From JALYXV01 sp963733505 (GTDB lineage: Bacteria > Actinomycetota > Acidimicrobiia > Acidimicrobiales > Palsa-688): a DNA stretch of 64,000 nucleotides. The stretch's first letter is position 1. Every line of letters starts with the position of its first letter. A program made the position numbers and the translations under genes. The stretch lies in contig CAVTDW010000005.1 in the NCBI GenBank assembly GCA_963733505.1, positions 372,001 to 436,000 of the forward strand, read 5' to 3'. Shown in pieces: positions 61,383 through 64,000 of the stretch. The notes under the pieces were generated by a model, which saw only the letters and a program-made list of their open reading frames with translations, was not told the origin of the DNA and made no database searches.

Positions 61383-62581
61383 CGCTCCGCCCCTCGTTGG
61401 ACGCGCCCGAGCTGGTTCCCCTATGGGAAGCCGTTCGAGCGCGGCTGGAACGCTCGGGCGTCGAGCGCCGGGGACGATTGCGACTGCCCGATATGACCTC
61501 CAGAGCCCGATTCCTGCTGGGGGCCGTGGTGGGCGGCTCGCCTCTGGCGACCGTCGACTTGGAAGTCTTGGAGCGGGCACTGCGAGACCTGGGGGTGGGC
61601 GACGACTTGGCCGGTTCCCTGGCGTCAATCGGTTTCCCGGTATCGGGAGAGCCGGAGCGGCGCCGTGCCGTGCGGCGTTCCGGTCGTGACGCCCGCGCCG
61701 TGGCACGGAGCGCCGCCGAGGACTGGGGCGAACCCTGGGCCGGTGAATGGATCGATGGTGTGATCCGCGCCGGAGTTCTGGCCGGCCTCGAACCCGAGGA
61801 GGCTGTGCGCCTGGTCTCGGATGTCCGTTCGGTGCTCGATCGCATCGCCGAGGGAAGTGATGCCCCCGATCCGCAGAGCCGGGTCGACCTGGCCGCGTTG
61901 GTGCTTGGCTCATCCCATGCCCTCGACTGGGGGACACGCGAGGAGGCGGCGGTCACCCGGGCGCTCAGCTGTCAGTTCGGCGGCACGGGTCGCCAGGCGT
62001 GGGAGGACGCCGGGGTCCACCTTGACCTCGTGTCGGCGCCGGCATTGACCTGGGGCTTACGTCCGCGGCGGTGCTCGCCGTGGACGGTGCTTGTTGGCGA
62101 GGCCGACCGTTTGGGGGTGCCTCTGCACCTGACGCAGCTGGCCTTGCGGAAATATCCCGTGGAGCTGCCGGCCGGCGCCGATGTTCTGGTGGCCGAAAAC
62201 CCCCGTGTGGTGGAGGCCGCAGCCCAGGAGCGCTCCTCGCTCACCGTCGTGGCGCTCAACGGCAACCCGTCGGGAGCGGCCCGGGTCTTGGTCGAACAGC
62301 TGCTGGCGTGCGGGGCCAGTTTGCGCTATCACGGGGACTTCGACGTCTCGGGCCTGCGCATCTGCGCCCGCATGCACCGCATGGGACTGGTGCCGTGGCA
62401 CATGGACAGTGCCTCCTACCGGGATGCTCTGGCCATTGCCGACACCAACGGTGCTCGGCTGCCACTCGACCCCCACCGGTCGCCTCCGACCCCGTGGGAT
62501 GCCGATCTGCAGTCGGTGTTCGACCAGGACCGCAGGATCGTGCACGAGGAGCGCCTCCTCGCACTACTACTGCAGGTTTGA
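61379..62581 (+). CDS. jetD: Wadjet type II JetD-like nuclease (TIGR02679/DUF2399)
   Basis: About 400 residues from the GTG at 61379. A long helical N-terminal part is followed by the Toprim-like DUF2399 domain: VLVAENPRVVEAAAQERSSL with the catalytic Glu (about 271) and RYHGDFDVSGLRICARMHRM with the DxD (about 319), plus a C-terminal RRIVHEERLLALLLQV helix. In Wadjet systems JetD is the topoisomerase VI-like subunit that cuts circular plasmid DNA. It is the last gene of the operon. Confidence 0.88.
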   Translation: MTLRPSLDAPELVPLWEAVRARLERSGVERRGRLRLPDMTSRARFLLGAVVGGSPLATVDLEVLERALRDLGVGDDLAGSLASIGFPVSGEPERRRAVRRSGRDARAVARSAAEDWGEPWAGEWIDGVIRAGVLAGLEPEEAVRLVSDVRSVLDRIAEGSDAPDPQSRVDLAALVLGSSHALDWGTREEAAVTRALSCQFGGTGRQAWEDAGVHLDLVSAPALTWGLRPRRCSPWTVLVGEADRLGVPLHLTQLALRKYPVELPAGADVLVAENPRVVEAAAQERSSLTVVALNGNPSGAARVLVEQLLACGASLRYHGDFDVSGLRICARMHRMGLVPWHMDSASYRDALAIADTNGARLPLDPHRSPPTPWDADLQSVFDQDRRIVHEERLLALLLQV

Positions 62582-63390
62582 GGATCTGCCGGCGGGTTCG
62601 CCCGAGAGGAGACGGACGTGGGCATCATCACGGTCGGTGGGCGAGTGCTCGGGATCGAGTGAGATCCGAACGCGAGTACCGGGTATAAGTAGCGCGGACC
62701 CAAGTATCAAAGCGCGTTGTTGGCGCAACCGACGAGAATGCCGCGCTTGAAGATCGTCGCCACCCACCGGTAGACCAGCTCCACTGAGGCCGGGGCGACG
62801 AGGGCCCCGCTGATCGCATCCCCGCCGACCTGTTCGGTCGACGGTCAGCCAGCGCTCAGCCAACTAAGCGGCACGCCGGCCGCCAAACCAACGCACCCCA
62901 AAACCAACCCAACAAAGCCTTGACAGGTAGGTCAGAGGTTTTTTGGCGCTTCCGGCGGGGGGTTGTGACGGTGAGCCGGCCTGTAAACGGGACACAGAAA
63001 TGGGCAATCTCACTACCTGCTTCTGACCTGCTGATTTTCGAGAGATCGCCTGGACCAGGGAAGTAATCATTTCGAGGTCACTCCATCGTTAACCAGTCGT
63101 GACCACCGTTCTCTCATCCGTGTTGTCCTTTTGTTGTCCCAAACGGCGCAGGCCCGAGCTTGCTGCCAATGACCGTCACGGCACGGTGGCGGTGGCGGTG
63201 GCGGTAAGTCCGTCGTCTGACCCGCAAGTGTGGTGGCGCTCGGTTCGATGACCATTCCGATGGCGAGCGCCTACGGCGCGACCCTCCTGTTTCGGTTCGT
63301 CCGCTCCTGGGTCGACATCCTCGGGCCTCCGAGGAAGCAACCTGAACCTATAGTGTCCCCACGAAACTCGCCGAAGAGATCGACCTCATC
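62582..63390. other. Long intergenic region between the Wadjet genes and the restriction endonuclease
   Basis: I see no convincing gene in these 809 bases; the open frames here are short and unlike proteins. The sequence is less GC-rich than the genes. A weak terminator-like hairpin occurs at 62919-62945 (CCTTGAC and GTCAGAGG arms, six Ts). A GGTGGC run at 63187-63204 is low complexity. Confidence 0.5.
62919..62945 (+). terminator. Weak candidate terminator
   Basis: CCTTGAC (62919-62925) and GTCAGAGG (62932-62939) pair with one bulge, followed by six Ts (62940-62945). The stem is short and it lies 340 bases after jetD, so it is only a candidate. Confidence 0.35.
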
Positions 63391-63966
63391 GTGGCAGGTG
63401 GCTACGCGAACCGCCGTGATTGCCTGAGGGCTCTCGGCGAGATCCGAGCCGCCATTGCCGAGGTCGTGTGGCCACCGGGAAGCGACCGCTTCACCCTCCG
63501 ACCTGAGCCGCACGTGAACGGCGTGGTGCCGATAAAGAGGGCGTTCATCGAGGCGCTGCATGACCGAGGCTGGGAACCAGAGATGCCGTTCCCTGTCGAG
63601 ACGGGCATTCCTGGGTCCAAGTTCGGTGCTATGGACGCAGGGAAGGTGTTCGGCGATGGTGGACCCTTCCTCGTCGAGTGGGAGACCGGCAACATCTCAT
63701 CCAGCCACCGGGCGCTGAACAAGATGGGAGTCGGGCTCGTGGCAGGCCGCCTCGCAGGAGCCGTGCTCGTGGTGCCCACGGCCACCATGTACCCGTACCT
63801 CACGGACCGCATCGGCAACGTGCGTGAGTTACTCCCCTACCTGCCCGTGTGGCGTTCCCTCCGAGTTGAGCGGGGTTACATGGGGATACTCGCGGTTGAG
63901 CACAATGGAGTCTCTGCGGACGTTGAGCCGATCAGGAAGGGAACAGACGGTCGGGCCCTCCGGTGA
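63391..63966 (+). CDS. BglII/BamHI-like type II restriction endonuclease
   Basis: A 191-residue protein whose core (AMDAGKVFGDGGPFLVEWET, GNISSSHRALNKMGVGLVAG, VVPTATMYPYLTDRIGNVRE) matches the BglII/BamHI-type PD-(D/E)XK family, with Asp and the Glu of VEWET as likely metal ligands. No methyltransferase is seen in the window. The GTG at 63391 is the first usable start, but the same frame upstream reads PTKLAEEIDLIVAGGYANRR, which looks like a ribbon-helix-helix or genuine N-terminus. One more C in the run near 63357 would connect it to a GTG at 63354. Confidence 0.7.
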   Translation: MAGGYANRRDCLRALGEIRAAIAEVVWPPGSDRFTLRPEPHVNGVVPIKRAFIEALHDRGWEPEMPFPVETGIPGSKFGAMDAGKVFGDGGPFLVEWETGNISSSHRALNKMGVGLVAGRLAGAVLVVPTATMYPYLTDRIGNVRELLPYLPVWRSLRVERGYMGILAVEHNGVSADVEPIRKGTDGRALR

Positions 63967-64000
63967 GACCGTCCTCGGGCGACTTGCGCTTACCCCGACC

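Noticed and set aside
62567..62863. Short minus-strand ORF after jetD
   Set aside because: The peptide (LIPGTRVRIS and similar) looks like an accidental translation, with no start context and no conserved pattern.
1..64000. CRISPR arrays, transposases, integrases
   Set aside because: No regularly spaced 24-40 bp repeats with unique spacers and no DDE or tyrosine recombinase motifs were seen on either strand.

Overview
The window is high-GC DNA (roughly two thirds G+C by eye) that codes almost wall to wall. Many genes are chained by ATGA, GTGA or TTGA start/stop overlaps, and GTG and TTG starts are common. A WhiB-family regulator with an AT-hook, a deazaflavin (Ddn-type) nitroreductase, a TIGR03668-type F420 enzyme and an actinobacterial-style Tad pilus locus point to an Actinomycetota chromosome. 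An Acidimicrobiia-like lineage is my best guess, not proven. Several well-conserved genes carry single-base frameshifts (about 0.3, 1.7, 17.5, 26.1, 29.3, 54.1, 55.5, 56.5, 57.1 and 63.4 kb). This suggests uncorrected indels in the assembly as much as real decay.

Layout. 1-7.3 kb (minus strand): a Tad/Flp pilus operon with CpaB/SAF, CpaE-like ATPase, TadA, TadB, TadC, a tiny pilin-like peptide, two TadE-like proteins, a TadG-like protein and a LysM membrane protein running off the left edge. 7.4-9.4 kb: a membrane-anchored putative anti-sigma factor, an ECF sigma factor and a secreted beta/gamma-crystallin-like protein. 9.6-24.2 kb: ordinary metabolism, including AlaX-type editing, a quinone oxidoreductase/acyl-CoA dehydrogenase/SDR/phosphotransferase run, nicotinamidase, threonine aldolase-like lyase, an AtzG-AtzE-AtzH-like trio, beta carbonic anhydrase and an inositol monophosphatase-like enzyme. 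24.2-24.9 kb: a whiB7-like gene behind a short upstream ORF and an intrinsic terminator, the arrangement of a translation-sensing attenuator. 25.0-45 kb: tRNA-Val(TAC), an RsbU-like phosphatase, a PQQ-propeller lipoprotein, QueA, a CYTH/CHAD protein beside a Ppx/GppA phosphatase (polyphosphate theme), a class A PBP, a zinc-ribbon coiled-coil protein, a membrane protein with a complete internal duplication, a lipase maturation factor and F420 or thiol-type redox enzymes.

45-50.8 kb holds the most novel locus: two paralogous 65-residue peptides with an invariant leader-like core, encoded just upstream of a polytopic M50 zinc protease with a PqqD-like N-terminal segment, and divergent from a prolyl-oligopeptidase-family peptidase. 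This looks like an undescribed RiPP (modified peptide) or processed-peptide system. Next to it are a receiver protein with Glu in place of the phospho-Asp and a STAS protein lacking the phospho-Ser.

50.9-64 kb looks like a defence island: a VapBC-like toxin-antitoxin pair, a damaged nucleotidyltransferase/HEPN pair, a complete set of type II Wadjet (Jet) genes in an unusual order (C-A-B-D) with a broken jetC, and a BglII/BamHI-like restriction endonuclease near the right end.
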